From: Natrinema sp. HArc-T2
Lineage (GTDB): Archaea > Halobacteriota > Halobacteria > Halobacteriales > Natrialbaceae
Direction: 5' to 3'
DNA length: 64,000 bases
NCBI RefSeq assembly: GCF_041821085.1
Contig: NZ_JBGUAZ010000003.1
Coordinates: 124,001 to 188,000 of the forward strand
The translations under genes were made by a program, and so were the position numbers. The stretch's first letter is position 1; the number at the start of each line of letters is the position of its first letter. Below, one piece after another: positions 16,415 to 25,550 of this stretch. The notes beneath the pieces were generated by a model. That model did no database searches and was not told where the DNA came from. It saw only the letters and a list, made by a program, of their open reading frames with translations.

Positions 16415-17614
16415 ATGAGTACGAGTTACCGGATCGGACTCGTCGGCAAACCCTCCGTCGGCAAGTCCTCTTTCTTCAACGCGGCGACGATGAACGACGT
16501 GCCCGAGGGGGCCTACCCGTTCACGACGATCGACCCCAGCGTCGGCGAGGCCTACGTCCGCGTCGACTGTGCGGCACCGGAGTTCGACGAGGAGTGTACG
16601 CCCAACGTCGGCTACTGCGACCACGGGACACGGTTCGTCCCGACGAAACTCGTCGACGTCGCCGGACTGATCCCCGGCGCACACGAGGGCAACGGGCTCG
16701 GCAACCAGTTCCTCTCCGATCTCAACGAAACCGACGTGCTCGTTCACGTCGTCGACTTCTCCGGGAAAACGGACGCCGAGGGCGAACCCACCGAGGGCCA
16801 CGATCCGCGAGACGACATCGCCTTTCTCGAGGAGGAACTCGACCAGTGGTACTTGGGCGTCCTGAAGAAAGGCATCGAACGCTACGAGACGGGCTACACC
16901 ACCGAAGACGACGCCATCGAAGAAGAGCTGGCCGAACAGATGAGCGCGTTCAAGACCAACGAAGACGAGATCAAGCGCCTCATCCGACGCGTCGACATCG
17001 GCTTCGAGCCCGACGAGTGGGGGGCAGATGACAAACTCGCACTCGCCCGCGAGATCCGCAAGGAGACCAAGCCAATGGTGATCGCGGCGAACAAGATGGA
17101 CACGCCCGAAGCACAGGATAACTACGAGGAGATCACGAACGATCCCGACTACGATCACCTGACGATCGTCCCCTGCAGCGCCCACGCCGAGAAGGCGCTG
17201 AAATCGGCCGATAAGGCCGGCGTCGTCGACTACCGACCCGGTGATGCTGACTTCGACATTACCGGCGACATCTCCGGCGATCAGGAACAAGGGCTCGAGC
17301 AGATCCGGGAGTTCCTCACCGAGTTCGGCGCGACGGGTGTGCAGGCAGCCCTCGAGACGGCCCTCTTCGATGTCCTCGGTGTGACGCCGGTGTTCCCCGG
17401 CGGTGCAAACGGGCTGGGCAACGAACGCGGCGAGGTGCTGCCCGACTGTTATCTGATCCCGCCGAACTCGACTGCGGAGGACTTCGCCTACAGCCTGCAT
17501 TCAGATATCGGCGACGGCTTCCTGCACGCGATCGACTGCCGGACGAACCGGCAGCTGGGCAAAGACTACGAAGTCGAGTCGCGTGATGTAATCGAAGTCA
17601 TCACGACGAACTGA
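16415..17614 (+). CDS. ychF: Redox-regulated ATPase YchF (Obg-like)
   Basis: A 399-residue member of the archaeal YchF/OLA1 group. G1 is GKPSVGKSS (about 11-19), G3 is DVAGLIPGAHEGNGLGNQF, the changed G4 is NKMD and a C-terminal TGS domain (about 320-399) ends with the ED/SR/DVIEVI pattern. Members hydrolyse ATP rather than GTP and associate with ribosomes. A TATA-like GTTTAGC at 16386-16392 precedes the ATG by about 25 nt. Confidence 0.95.
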   Translation: MSTSYRIGLVGKPSVGKSSFFNAATMNDVPEGAYPFTTIDPSVGEAYVRVDCAAPEFDEECTPNVGYCDHGTRFVPTKLVDVAGLIPGAHEGNGLGNQFLSDLNETDVLVHVVDFSGKTDAEGEPTEGHDPRDDIAFLEEELDQWYLGVLKKGIERYETGYTTEDDAIEEELAEQMSAFKTNEDEIKRLIRRVDIGFEPDEWGADDKLALAREIRKETKPMVIAANKMDTPEAQDNYEEITNDPDYDHLTIVPCSAHAEKALKSADKAGVVDYRPGDADFDITGDISGDQEQGLEQIREFLTEFGATGVQAALETALFDVLGVTPVFPGGANGLGNERGEVLPDCYLIPPNSTAEDFAYSLHSDIGDGFLHAIDCRTNRQLGKDYEVESRDVIEVITTN

Positions 17615-17732
17615 CAGCCGATCGTCATCTCATTTCGATCCGTTCGACCGCCGACTCGAGTCGAAGTCTCGAGAGCCGGCGAGTCCGTACTGCGCCGACA
17701 AGTTCTCGTCGCGGGCCCACGTTAGGCCGACA

Positions 17733-19370
17733 ATGAGTATGGGGCAGCCCTCCGCTTACCGGCCGACGAAACCCGACGTCGCGGTGTTCGTCTCCGGCGT
17801 CACCAGTATGGGCTTAGAGATCCTCGCCGGTCGGATCATTGCCCCCCAGTTCGGCAGCAGTATCTACACCTGGGGGAGCATCATCACCGTCTTTCTGGCC
17901 GCGTTGAGTCTGGGGTACTGGCAAGGTGGGAAGCAGGCGTCGACGGCGTCGAACCAGCGCATGAGCTGGCTGCTGTTGGGGACGGCAGGCTACGTCGCAG
18001 TCGTGATCTACGCGAGCGACCAACTGCTGCTCTCGGCGTCGGCGATGCCGCTGCCGACCCGATATGCGTCGCTGCCGGCCGTCCTCATCCTCTTTGGACC
18101 GCCGACGTACCTGCTTGGCTTCATCAGTCCGTACGCGGCCGAACTCTCCCAGAAGGAGGGAACCGGCGAAGCGTCGGGCCACGTCTACGCGCTCGGTACC
18201 ATCGGCAGCATCGTCGGCGCGGGCGCGACGACGTACGTCCTCGTTCCCGCCCTCGGCATCGACATGATCGGCCTCCTGTTCGGGTTCATCCTCGTCGGGA
18301 CCGCGTTCGCGCTGACGCTGCCCAGACTCACCCCGAAGCCAGCCTCAGCCAGCGTTGCAATCGCACTCCTTCTCGTCGTCGCGGCTGGCCTCGGTCCCGT
18401 CGCATTTGACCACCGCGGTGACGTCGTCTACCAGACCCAGACGGCCTACCAGGAACTCGAGGTCATCGACGACGGTGACGTCCGGACGCTGTATCTCGAT
18501 GGTGCACGCCACAGCGCAATGGATCTCGAGGATCCCGACCGGCACGTCTTCGAGTACACGCGGTATTTCCATCTTCCAATGCTGATGGTCGACGATCCCG
18601 ACGAGGTCGAGAACGTGTTGTTCATCGGCGGGGGCGGCTACACCGGGCCAAAGGACTTCGAACGGAAGTACGATGTCGATGTCGACGTCGCCGAACTCGA
18701 CCCCGAAGTGACGCGGACGGCCAAGGAGTACTTCCGCCTCGAGGAAAGCGAGAACCTGTCCGCCCACACGGAAGACGGGCGGATCTTCCTCCAGGAGACC
18801 GACAAGGAATACGACGTGATCGTTCTCGACGCCTACCAGAAGGATCAGGTTCCCATCCACCTGACCCAACTCGAGTTCATGGAGTTGGCCGAGAGCCACC
18901 TGGACGAGGACGGCGTCTTGCTCGCGAACGTCATCGCCGCACCCAGTGGCGCTGGCTCGGCGTTCTACCGGGCACAGTACAAGACGATCGACGAGGCCTT
19001 CGCGTCGACCTACAGCTTCCGCACTTCGAGCGGTCGGTCGGTCCAGAACATCGAAGTCGTCGCGACGAAAGCCGACACCGACTTCACTGAGGCCGACCTC
19101 GAGGCGCGAAACGACCGGCGCAACCTGGGAATCGACCTGAGTAGCGAGGTCGACGCCTACATGGACGCGCCGAACACCGACGGCGTACCGCTCCTAACCG
19201 AGGACCACGCACCTGTCGACAACCTCCAGGCGTCGACGGTGGGCCAGGAGTACGTCATCGAGCAAACCGGAGACGACGAGACACAGCCCGAACCCGCATC
19301 GATTGCGGTCGGACCAGAACTGCCCGCACACGCACGACCGACGGCGGGACTCGAGTCGATCCCGTCCTGA
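17733..19370 (+). CDS. Membrane-fused spermidine-synthase-like protein
   Basis: A 545-residue fusion. The first 220 residues hold about seven hydrophobic segments including GVTSMGLEILAGRIIAPQFG. After this is a soluble domain of the spermidine synthase fold, with the SAM-binding VLFIGGGGYTGPKDF (about 289-303), an acidic residue in AELDPEV and the DVIVLDAYQKDQVP loop. A tail of about 80 residues (Asp/Glu/Pro-rich) follows. Such fused proteins are widespread in haloarchaea; polyamine synthesis is not shown for them and the substrate may differ. A second possible start is the ATG at 17739. Confidence 0.85.
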   Translation: MSMGQPSAYRPTKPDVAVFVSGVTSMGLEILAGRIIAPQFGSSIYTWGSIITVFLAALSLGYWQGGKQASTASNQRMSWLLLGTAGYVAVVIYASDQLLLSASAMPLPTRYASLPAVLILFGPPTYLLGFISPYAAELSQKEGTGEASGHVYALGTIGSIVGAGATTYVLVPALGIDMIGLLFGFILVGTAFALTLPRLTPKPASASVAIALLLVVAAGLGPVAFDHRGDVVYQTQTAYQELEVIDDGDVRTLYLDGARHSAMDLEDPDRHVFEYTRYFHLPMLMVDDPDEVENVLFIGGGGYTGPKDFERKYDVDVDVAELDPEVTRTAKEYFRLEESENLSAHTEDGRIFLQETDKEYDVIVLDAYQKDQVPIHLTQLEFMELAESHLDEDGVLLANVIAAPSGAGSAFYRAQYKTIDEAFASTYSFRTSSGRSVQNIEVVATKADTDFTEADLEARNDRRNLGIDLSSEVDAYMDAPNTDGVPLLTEDHAPVDNLQASTVGQEYVIEQTGDDETQPEPASIAVGPELPAHARPTAGLESIPS

Positions 19371-19407
19371 CGAGTGGTGTCGTCCCGAGTCCGCTGCTGG
19401 TTGCTCC

Positions 19408-20202
19408 TTACTCCGAGAGTGTGTCAGCCTCGAGTGGCGTCGCCGTCCGCCAGTAGTGATCGAGCGAGTCCTCGGCCCACGCGCGGACGACGTCGTCGTC
19501 GGTGTCGACGGCGGCCCGCAGGATGCCGGTTTCGTCACGCAAGAGCAGACAGACATCCGCGTCGACGATCATGATCGCAATCGGCACGCCCTCTTCGCGG
19601 ACTCTGATCTCGGCGTTGTCGGCGTCGAGCAGTGCCTCGAGCTGGCGGCGAAGTCCCGAGTCGTCGGCTAGCGCGTCGATCGCGTTCTGCCCGAAGACGC
19701 CCCTGAATCGCTGGTCACCGTCGGTGACGCGCTCTCGAACGACACCCAGTGTCTGCTCGTTGAACGTGTGCGAAAACGTCCGGACTTCCTCGCCCGTCCG
19801 GAGAAACTCGAGTAGCCGGCTCAGCGGCGCGTTGGGTCGTGTCGCGCTGGGGGTCGTGATCGTCGCATCCGAGAGCCGTCGGAGATCGAAGTCCATCGCG
19901 TGGGTCGGCAGGTAGTCGACGATCTCGCGGAGTTTGGCTTCCGTCTCGAGGATTTCCTGCAGATCGGTAAACCCTGCCGCGACGAGCCGGCCCGTCGCGG
20001 TGGCGACGTACGCGTTGCCGTCGTGTCTGATCCACGACCGATCCTCGAAGTCGCGCAGAATCCGTCCCAGCGTCGCCTGCGAGGCGCCGGTCGCCTCCGC
20101 CAGTTCCGTTCGCGTGTGACGTCCCTCCGAGAGCAATCGGAGGACCTCGACACGGTTCGACGAGAGTGCGAGAAACTCGATTTCCTCGAGTGCCGCTTCC
20201 AT
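19408..20202 (-). CDS. FilR1/DUF1724-type winged-helix regulator
   Basis: A 264-residue transcription regulator with an N-terminal winged helix (about 1-75: FLALSSNRVEVLRLLSEG, then TELAEATGASQATLGRILRD) and a C-terminal FilR1-type ligand domain (about 115-245: ATITTPSATRPNAPLSRLLE, later RVREEGVPIAIMIVD and CLLLRDETGILRAAV). The ATG at 20202 is chosen because a TATA-like TTTATTAG (minus strand) at 20223-20231 lies about 25 nt upstream. A perfect palindrome directly beyond that box suggests autoregulation. It is divergent from a DMT exporter gene, a likely target. Confidence 0.88.
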   Translation of the reverse strand: MEAALEEIEFLALSSNRVEVLRLLSEGRHTRTELAEATGASQATLGRILRDFEDRSWIRHDGNAYVATATGRLVAAGFTDLQEILETEAKLREIVDYLPTHAMDFDLRRLSDATITTPSATRPNAPLSRLLEFLRTGEEVRTFSHTFNEQTLGVVRERVTDGDQRFRGVFGQNAIDALADDSGLRRQLEALLDADNAEIRVREEGVPIAIMIVDADVCLLLRDETGILRAAVDTDDDVVRAWAEDSLDHYWRTATPLEADTLSE

Positions 20203-20222
20203 ACGGACTCTCGTGTCCGCTC

Positions 20223-20257
20223 TAATAAACAGCTTTCGCACCGTGAAACTGTTTCAC
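20223..20257 (-). promoter_or_regulatory. Promoter and candidate operator of the FilR1-type regulator
   Basis: A TATA-like box (CTAATAAAC on the plus strand, 20222-20230) is followed, moving upstream for the minus-strand gene, by the perfect palindrome GTGAAACTGTTTCAC (20243-20257). A related half-site GTGAAA occurs again at about 20315-20320. The position over the BRE/TATA area suits binding by the regulator itself. Confidence 0.6.
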
Positions 20258-20442
20258 GATCTGCAACGCCGGCGCGCCGCCCACGCCTTTCCCGGCCCGC
20301 TTGCCTTTCTTGCTGTGAAATATTTTCTGAATCAAACTATAAGCCCGGAGTTCGTACGGTGGAGTATGATGATCTTCGCGATTCACGCGTCGACCGCTCT
20401 CGAGTCGGCGCAGCCGGTCTCTACGGCGGTGACGGGAGAATG

Positions 20443-21426
20443 ATGTCCCGTCGCAGTGCCGTCTTCTTCGCCCTCTCGAGTCTGCTCTTCGGCGGGACCT
20501 TCGTTGCCGCGAAGGCCGGACTCGCGTACTTCCCGCCGCTGTTGTTCGTGGCGCTGCGCTACGACGTCGCGGCGGTGGTCATGCTGGCGTACGTCGGCCT
20601 GACCAGTTCGCGGTCGGAGTTGGTCCCGCGGACCAGCGGCGACGTCGCCAGTATCCTCGCGACCGGCGTCCTCGCGATCGGGCTGACCAACGCCTTGCTG
20701 TTCGTCGGCCAGCAGTACGTCTCGAGTGCCGTCTCCTCGATCATCTACAGTCTCAACCCGATCATGACGCCGGTGTTCGCCGCGGCGTTGCTCTCGGACG
20801 AACGGCTCTCTCGACGCGGCGCAGCCGGGATGGGACTCGGTCTCGTCGGCGTCAGCCTCGTAGTCAGCCCCGATCCCGCAAATCTGCTGGCAGGGGCCGT
20901 CGGGAAAGGTATCCTCTTCGTCGCCGCGATCAGCGCTGCCCTCGGTGCCGTGTTGATCCGCCGAGCCGACAGCGGCCTCTCGAGTCCGGTCCGCGTCGCC
21001 TGGGGGCTGCCCCTTGCCGCGGCGCTGAGTCACCTGCTGGCCTGGGCCAGCGGCGAGTCGGCGACTGCGATCACGTGGACGACCGAGGCGCTGCTGGCGC
21101 TTGGCTACGTCAGTGTCTTCGCCGGCGCCGTCGCCTACGTCGCCTACTTCGGGCTCATCGATTCCGCCGGCGCGATCCGTGCAAATCTGATCTTCTACGT
21201 CGTGCCTGTCGTCTCGACGCTCGGCGGCTGGGCGCTGCTGGGCGAGACGATCGACGCGCTCGCGGTCGCCGGCTTCCTGACGATCTTCGCCGGCTTCGCG
21301 GTGCTCGGCAGCAAGTCCATCGATATCGGCTCGCTGCTCCCGGACGTCGGCTCCGACGGTCCGTCCTCGTCTGCCGACGGCGAGTCGGTCGTCAGGGAGG
21401 AACCGCGGGGTTACCGCTCTGACTAA
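20443..21426 (+). CDS. DMT/EamA-family transporter
   Basis: A 327-residue membrane protein with ten predicted helices in two EamA repeats (about 5-140 and 150-290), beginning MSRRSAVFFALSSLLFGGTFVAAKAG (cited by its ends). Such proteins export amino acids or metabolites. The adjacent ATG at 20440 is equally possible; an upstream in-frame GTG at 20359, about 20-25 nt after a TATA-like ACTATAAG (20334-20341), would add an unusual polar leader peptide and is less likely. The tail after residue 300 is acidic and soluble. It is divergent from the FilR1-type regulator. Confidence 0.9.
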   Translation: MSRRSAVFFALSSLLFGGTFVAAKAGLAYFPPLLFVALRYDVAAVVMLAYVGLTSSRSELVPRTSGDVASILATGVLAIGLTNALLFVGQQYVSSAVSSIIYSLNPIMTPVFAAALLSDERLSRRGAAGMGLGLVGVSLVVSPDPANLLAGAVGKGILFVAAISAALGAVLIRRADSGLSSPVRVAWGLPLAAALSHLLAWASGESATAITWTTEALLALGYVSVFAGAVAYVAYFGLIDSAGAIRANLIFYVVPVVSTLGGWALLGETIDALAVAGFLTIFAGFAVLGSKSIDIGSLLPDVGSDGPSSSADGESVVREEPRGYRSD

Positions 21427-21474
21427 TTAACTGGCGCTCGAGTCGGTCTCGAGGCGCTCACTGCGGATCGGCGA

Positions 21475-21813
21475 TCAGAACAGCGAGAGTTCGCCGGTCA
21501 CGCTGTCGACGCGGTCGTCAGCCGCCGGGCCGACGGCCAGCGCGGTGACGGTGCCGGGCTCGAGTTGGGTGTGTCCGGCGTCGCGGATGAGCGCGTTGGG
21601 AATCCCGTTGCTATCGGCGATCTCTGAGAGTTCGTGCAGTTGGCGTTCGCTCTCACCTTTGAGGACGACCTTCTTCTGGCCGCCCTGTTTCCACTGGGAT
21701 TGCAACTGGCTGTCCGCCTTTTCGTAGGCCGACAGCGACGCGTGGGCGACCTGTGCGGCGAGTTTGCCTGTCCCCATGCCGATGTCGGTCCGGGCGACGA
21801 TGGCCTGCTTCAT
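21475..21813 (-). CDS. pth2: Peptidyl-tRNA hydrolase Pth2
   Basis: A 112-residue archaeal/eukaryotic-type peptidyl-tRNA hydrolase. It begins [21 protein letters not shown] and includes the conserved QVAHAS, KVVLKG and [18 protein letters not shown] segments, which carry the family's catalytic Lys, His and Asp positions. It frees tRNA from peptidyl-tRNA in the cytoplasm. The start at 21813 matches the family N-terminus; 27 further open codons upstream are not part of the fold. Confidence 0.95.
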   Translation of the reverse strand: MKQAIVARTDIGMGTGKLAAQVAHASLSAYEKADSQLQSQWKQGGQKKVVLKGESERQLHELSEIADSNGIPNALIRDAGHTQLEPGTVTALAVGPAADDRVDSVTGELSLF

Positions 21814-21893
21814 GGCCGATTCGAGGGCGGGGATCCCTTTACTTGTACCTATCCCGCCGGCGGAACTGGCAACCGGTCCGGATGGTGACATCA

Positions 21894-21914
21894 TTGATAT
21901 GTGTGACCATCACA
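21894..21914 (+). promoter_or_regulatory. Promoter with small palindrome before MFS gene
   Basis: TTGATATG at 21894-21901 is a TATA-like box about 25 nt before the ATG at 21924. Just downstream is TGTGACCATCACA (21902-21914), a perfect inverted repeat with 5 bp arms and a 3 bp spacer. Placed over the transcription start, it would suit a repressor. Confidence 0.5.
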
Positions 21915-21923
21915 TAATCTGTC

Positions 21924-23096
21924 ATGCAGGAGCGCCGGCGGGTCCTCGTCGTGACGTCGATCGCACTCTTCTTCTCGGTGCTGGTCTGGTTCAACTACTC
22001 GGCGGTGCTCCCGCTGATCGTCGCGGAGTGGGGACTTTCGGGGACCGAAGCGGGGGTCGTCTTCGGCGCGCTTCAGGCGGGCTATCTCGTCGCGATCGTC
22101 CCCGCGGGCTGGCTTGCGGACCGCTACTCGCCGCGGTGGGTGATCGCCGTGGGCGCGACCGGGACCGCGCTCCCGAGCCTCGCGTTCGCTGCGGTCGCCG
22201 ACGGGCTCCTCATCGGCACCGGTTTGCGATTCCTGTCGGGGCTCTTTGTCGCCGGCGTCTACGTTCCGGGGATGCGCTTTGTCAGCGATTGGTTCCCCGA
22301 GGCCACGCGTGGCCGGGCGCTGGGGCTCTATATCGCCACCTACGAACTCGGCAGCGGCTTCTCGTTCGTCTTCGCGACGGTGGCCGCGGAGGCGGTCGAC
22401 TGGCGGCTCGCGATCGCCGTCACGAGCGTCGGCGCGCTGTTCGTCGCGCCGGCAATGCTCGGCTTGACCCGCGACAGCCCCGAGCGGACGACATCGTCCG
22501 CCGGTGGCTTCGATCGCTCGATCTTCCGAAACCGGGAGTACCTCGCTGCGGTCAGCATTTACTCGTGGCACAACTGGGAGTTGTTCGGCGTCCGCAACTG
22601 GTTGCTTGCCTTTCTCGTGGCGACGCCGGCGTTCGTGGCGACGGACTCGGCGGTCCTGCCAGGGCTGGTCGTCGGTGCGATGATCGCCATGAGCGGCGTC
22701 GGCAACGCCGCCGGCGGTTGGCTCAGCGACCGCGTCGGTCGGCCACAGACGATCGCCGCCGGTCTCGGCGCCAGTACCGTCCTGAGTGCGACGTTCGGAC
22801 TCCTCGGCGGGCTCCCACTGGCCGCGCTCGTCACTGTCACGCTCGTCTACGGCGTCGTCCTCGCGCTCGATAGCGCGCCCACGTCGACGCTCGTGACCGA
22901 AGTCGTCGCCGACGAACACGTCGGCACCGCGCTGTCGGTCCAATCGCTGGCCGGCTTCTCGACGACAGTCGTCTCGCCCATCGTCTTCGGGCTGGCACTC
23001 GACCGTGGCGGCTACGCCATAGCGTTTCCGACACTCGCCGCCGGTGCGTTCCTCGGCGTGCTGTCGGTCGGGGCGCTCGTCTGGACCCGACGATAA
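21924..23096 (+). CDS. MFS transporter
   Basis: A 390-residue major facilitator protein with 12 predicted helices. The loop 2-3 motif is GWLADRYSPRWV (about 62-73), and the matching half-motif in the second half is GWLSDRVGRPQ (about 268-278). It resembles the nitrate/nitrite, sugar-phosphate or cyanate-like MFS groups, but the substrate cannot be told. The mRNA is probably leaderless. Confidence 0.92.
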   Translation: MQERRRVLVVTSIALFFSVLVWFNYSAVLPLIVAEWGLSGTEAGVVFGALQAGYLVAIVPAGWLADRYSPRWVIAVGATGTALPSLAFAAVADGLLIGTGLRFLSGLFVAGVYVPGMRFVSDWFPEATRGRALGLYIATYELGSGFSFVFATVAAEAVDWRLAIAVTSVGALFVAPAMLGLTRDSPERTTSSAGGFDRSIFRNREYLAAVSIYSWHNWELFGVRNWLLAFLVATPAFVATDSAVLPGLVVGAMIAMSGVGNAAGGWLSDRVGRPQTIAAGLGASTVLSATFGLLGGLPLAALVTVTLVYGVVLALDSAPTSTLVTEVVADEHVGTALSVQSLAGFSTTVVSPIVFGLALDRGGYAIAFPTLAAGAFLGVLSVGALVWTRR

Positions 23097-23162
23097 CGGA
23101 CACGAAAAACCTGCAACCGATCGCTGGCGGCGCTTTTCGCTATGCTGGTTCGGACCGTTACA

Positions 23163-23978
23163 TCACAGAACGATGGCTTCGTTGCGAAGGAGTTCCCGTT
23201 CCGTCCGTTTCGCTTCCGGCCCCGCTTCGACGAGCGTCGGCTTGTCGATCGGCTCCGAAAACCGGTTCGGATCCGGCTCGAGCGGCTCGAGCATCGCCGA
23301 GAAGACCGAGCCGCGCCGGCCCCCGGCAGAGACGATGCCGCCGTATTTGCGCTCCTCGAAGGAAGCCTCGTCCGGGCTGGGAAACTCCTCGCGGATGATC
23401 TGTGCGGTCTCCCTGAGATACGTTGCCGCCTGCTGCTGTGAGTAGCAACTGTCCTCGTAGTACGCCTCGGCGTATTTGTCGGCCAGTTCCTCGGTGGAGT
23501 GCGCTGGTGATTCGTAGCAGATCGACTTCGTCGTCGTATACCCATCCGTAAAGCGGATGTTCATCGTAAAGCTATCCGGATATCGGAGGATGACCGGTGA
23601 AAACATCATCTCCGTGATCGTGGTTCGCTGTTGGATCCGCCACAGTCCCTCGAAGTAGTAGGCCGCCAGTGCCCCGATCCGGTCGTCGCGATCGCCACGG
23701 GCATACGCCATCGCGACCTCCTCGTAGTCATCGCCTGCAATCTGCCTGAGCCGCCGCTCGAAACTCTCGGCGATACGCTCGAGTTCCGCCTCGTAGGCAG
23801 CCAGCAGCGGAACGTCGGGGTCGGCGAGTAACTCCGCTTTCCGCTCTCGAGCGTCCGCCACGGTCATCATGTTCTCGTGGAAGGCTCGCTCGGCCGCAGT
23901 GTCGGGAAGCGGAACCCTCACCGCTCGCTGATGCAAGACTTTCGTATCGCCGTTGAAGCAATCCCGTTCCCCATCCAT
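23163..23978 (-). CDS. Uncharacterised protein
   Basis: A 271-residue soluble protein that I do not recognise. It has helices rich in Arg/Glu in the first half (ERIAESFERRLRQIAGDDYEE), a central strand region (TEMMFSPVILRYPDSFTMNI) and a Cys/Tyr/Gln-rich patch (YYEDSCYSQQQAATYLR). The start at 23978 (MDGERDCFNG) fits the very AT-rich box TTATAATTTA at 24003-24012; an ATG at 24002 would lie within that box. It is convergent with the MFS gene. The low-G+C upstream DNA is unlike its surroundings. Confidence 0.65.
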   Translation of the reverse strand: MDGERDCFNGDTKVLHQRAVRVPLPDTAAERAFHENMMTVADARERKAELLADPDVPLLAAYEAELERIAESFERRLRQIAGDDYEEVAMAYARGDRDDRIGALAAYYFEGLWRIQQRTTITEMMFSPVILRYPDSFTMNIRFTDGYTTTKSICYESPAHSTEELADKYAEAYYEDSCYSQQQAATYLRETAQIIREEFPSPDEASFEERKYGGIVSAGGRRGSVFSAMLEPLEPDPNRFSEPIDKPTLVEAGPEAKRTERELLRNEAIVL

Positions 23979-24143
23979 GCAGCAGCGTTCGTCGTGTATC
24001 ATTATAATTTATTAGGCCGCCCAGACTATAATTTCATGTAGGTAATAATAGATAGATATTGCCATACATGATCGAACGCGGCGACCGCCGGTCGCTCGAC
24101 GCGGACCGAGGAATTTAGGGCCCCGTACTCGCTCCTACTCGGT

Positions 24144-24746
24144 ATGATCCTCTCCGATGCGGACATCTTAGCGCGTCTCGAGGCCGGCGATCTCGTCGTC
24201 GAGCCACTGGACGATCCGGAACTGCAGATCCAACCAGCGAGCGTCGACCTTCGGCTGGGACGAGAATTCCTCGAGTTCCAGCGGACGAACATCCCCTGTA
24301 TCCACCCGAACTCCGAACAGGAAGTCGACGAATACGTTACGGAAACGGTCGTCGAGGACGGCGACGACTTCATCCTCCACCCCGGCGACTTCGTGCTGGG
24401 GACGACCCACGAGCGCGTCGAGATCCCGCCGGACCTGATCGCCCACGTCGAGGGCCGTTCCTCGCTGGGTCGACTCGCCGTCGTCGTCCACGCGACCGCC
24501 GGCCTCTGTGATCCCGGCTATCGCGGCCAGATCACCCTCGAGCTATCAAACCTCGGGACGGCACCGGTCGCGCTCACGCCGGGCATGCGGATCTCCCAGC
24601 TCACCTTCACCGAACTCACGACGGAAGCCGAGCGCCCCTATGGCAGCGAGCGTGGCTCCAAGTATCAGGACCAGGACGGCCCACAGGCCTCCCGCATCCA
24701 GAGCGACGACGAGTTCGGCGGCGACCAGCTCGAGCGCGACCGGTAA
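24144..24746 (+). CDS. dcd: dCTP deaminase
   Basis: A 200-residue trimeric dCTP deaminase-type protein. It begins [17 protein letters not shown], has PASVDLRLG, the core [13 protein letters not shown] and the active-site stretch [19 protein letters not shown] with the catalytic Glu. It makes dUTP from dCTP, and some archaeal members also hydrolyse dUTP. A TATA-like GAATTTAG at 24111-24118 precedes the start by about 28 nt. Confidence 0.95.
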   Translation: MILSDADILARLEAGDLVVEPLDDPELQIQPASVDLRLGREFLEFQRTNIPCIHPNSEQEVDEYVTETVVEDGDDFILHPGDFVLGTTHERVEIPPDLIAHVEGRSSLGRLAVVVHATAGLCDPGYRGQITLELSNLGTAPVALTPGMRISQLTFTELTTEAERPYGSERGSKYQDQDGPQASRIQSDDEFGGDQLERDR

Positions 24747-24877
24747 GCACGTCGGCAGAAAGTTCAGTTCGGGGTCGCTCGTAACTGCGGGCATCCCCTG
24801 CCTGTGGCGTGACGGCCAAACAACGACTGGCTGTTGCAGGCATCACCGACTTTCATCGAGTCATGATAGCTGACAGT

Positions 24878-25159
24878 ATGCGTGCGACGTTTACGGATGT
24901 CGATGTCGACAAACCCGTCGAGAACGACAACGGGGAGTCGGTCGGAGTCGTCACGGCCGTCGAGGATGATGTCGCCTACGTCAGGCCAGACCCGACGGTC
25001 GTCGACTCGATCAAGTCGTCGCTCGGCTGGGAAAAAGGCGCCGAGGCAACGGTCACTCTCGAGCGGGAATCGGTACACGAGATCACCGACGATGTGATCC
25101 GGCTCGAGGGCGATCTGCCGATCCGGGACGATTCGACGGCCAAGATGAGGTCCGAGTGA
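24878..25159 (+). CDS. PRC-barrel-like small protein
   Basis: A 93-residue acidic protein with the strand pattern of PRC-barrel-like proteins (ENDNGESVGVVTAVEDDVAYV near residues 15-35). The function is unknown. The ATG at 24878 is about 25 nt after a TATA-like CTTTCATC (24850-24857); the ATG at 24863 would add five residues. It lies downstream of dcd but with a 131 bp gap. Confidence 0.65.
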   Translation: MRATFTDVDVDKPVENDNGESVGVVTAVEDDVAYVRPDPTVVDSIKSSLGWEKGAEATVTLERESVHEITDDVIRLEGDLPIRDDSTAKMRSE

Positions 25160-25300
25160 CGTGAGCCGCCGTAGCAAGCGCTGGAGACGGAGTCAGCTGG
25201 TGCGGAGATTCTCAACGAGAGTGAGACCGGTAACGTCGTAACCGAATGGCAGCCCACGTCACGCGGTTCGCGGGCTACCTACTAAGTCTCTCCTTGTGAG

Positions 25301-25407
25301 ATGTCGGCCATGGTCCGGACAGGCGACAGAGACAGTCTCGAGGGTGTCGGCGTCGCCGGCCCCGTGGACGCACAGTCGATCGTATTCGTACACGGGTCGA
25401 TGTTCAC
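25301..25407 (+). pseudogene. Alpha/beta hydrolase, N-terminal fragment split by IS
   Basis: The first 35 codons and two extra bases of an alpha/beta hydrolase gene, ending in QSIVFVHGSMFT, which is the strand-3 HG oxyanion motif. The frame is broken at 25407/25408 by a transposable element. The right fragment (26871-27570) continues it in phase: TTC AC joined to G CGA AAG gives MFTRKIWLP. Adding the pieces gives 807 bp, exactly 269 codons. An alternative start is the ATG at 25310. Confidence 0.88.
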
Positions 25408-25514
25408 AGGCGGTACGAGGCGGATGCCCCGACCCTTGAGGTCGAGGAGGAAGCCGACACTCGATGAAACTCACCACGCTCGATGGCAAGGCCGACTCCC
25501 CACCTATACGTAAA

Positions 25515-25525
25515 CCATTATTATG
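25515..25525 (+). promoter_or_regulatory. tnpB promoter
   Basis: CCATTATTATG at 25515-25525 is a TATA-like box about 27-30 nt before the ATG at 25551, so the gene still has a promoter even though it is frameshifted. Confidence 0.5.
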
Positions 25526-25550
25526 TAACAGCCGTAAATGTGAACCACGG

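Noticed and set aside
19900-20442. In-frame extension upstream of the DMT transporter, antisense to the regulator
   Set aside because: It is a shadow of the FilR1-type gene on the other strand; the membrane protein begins at 20440/20443.
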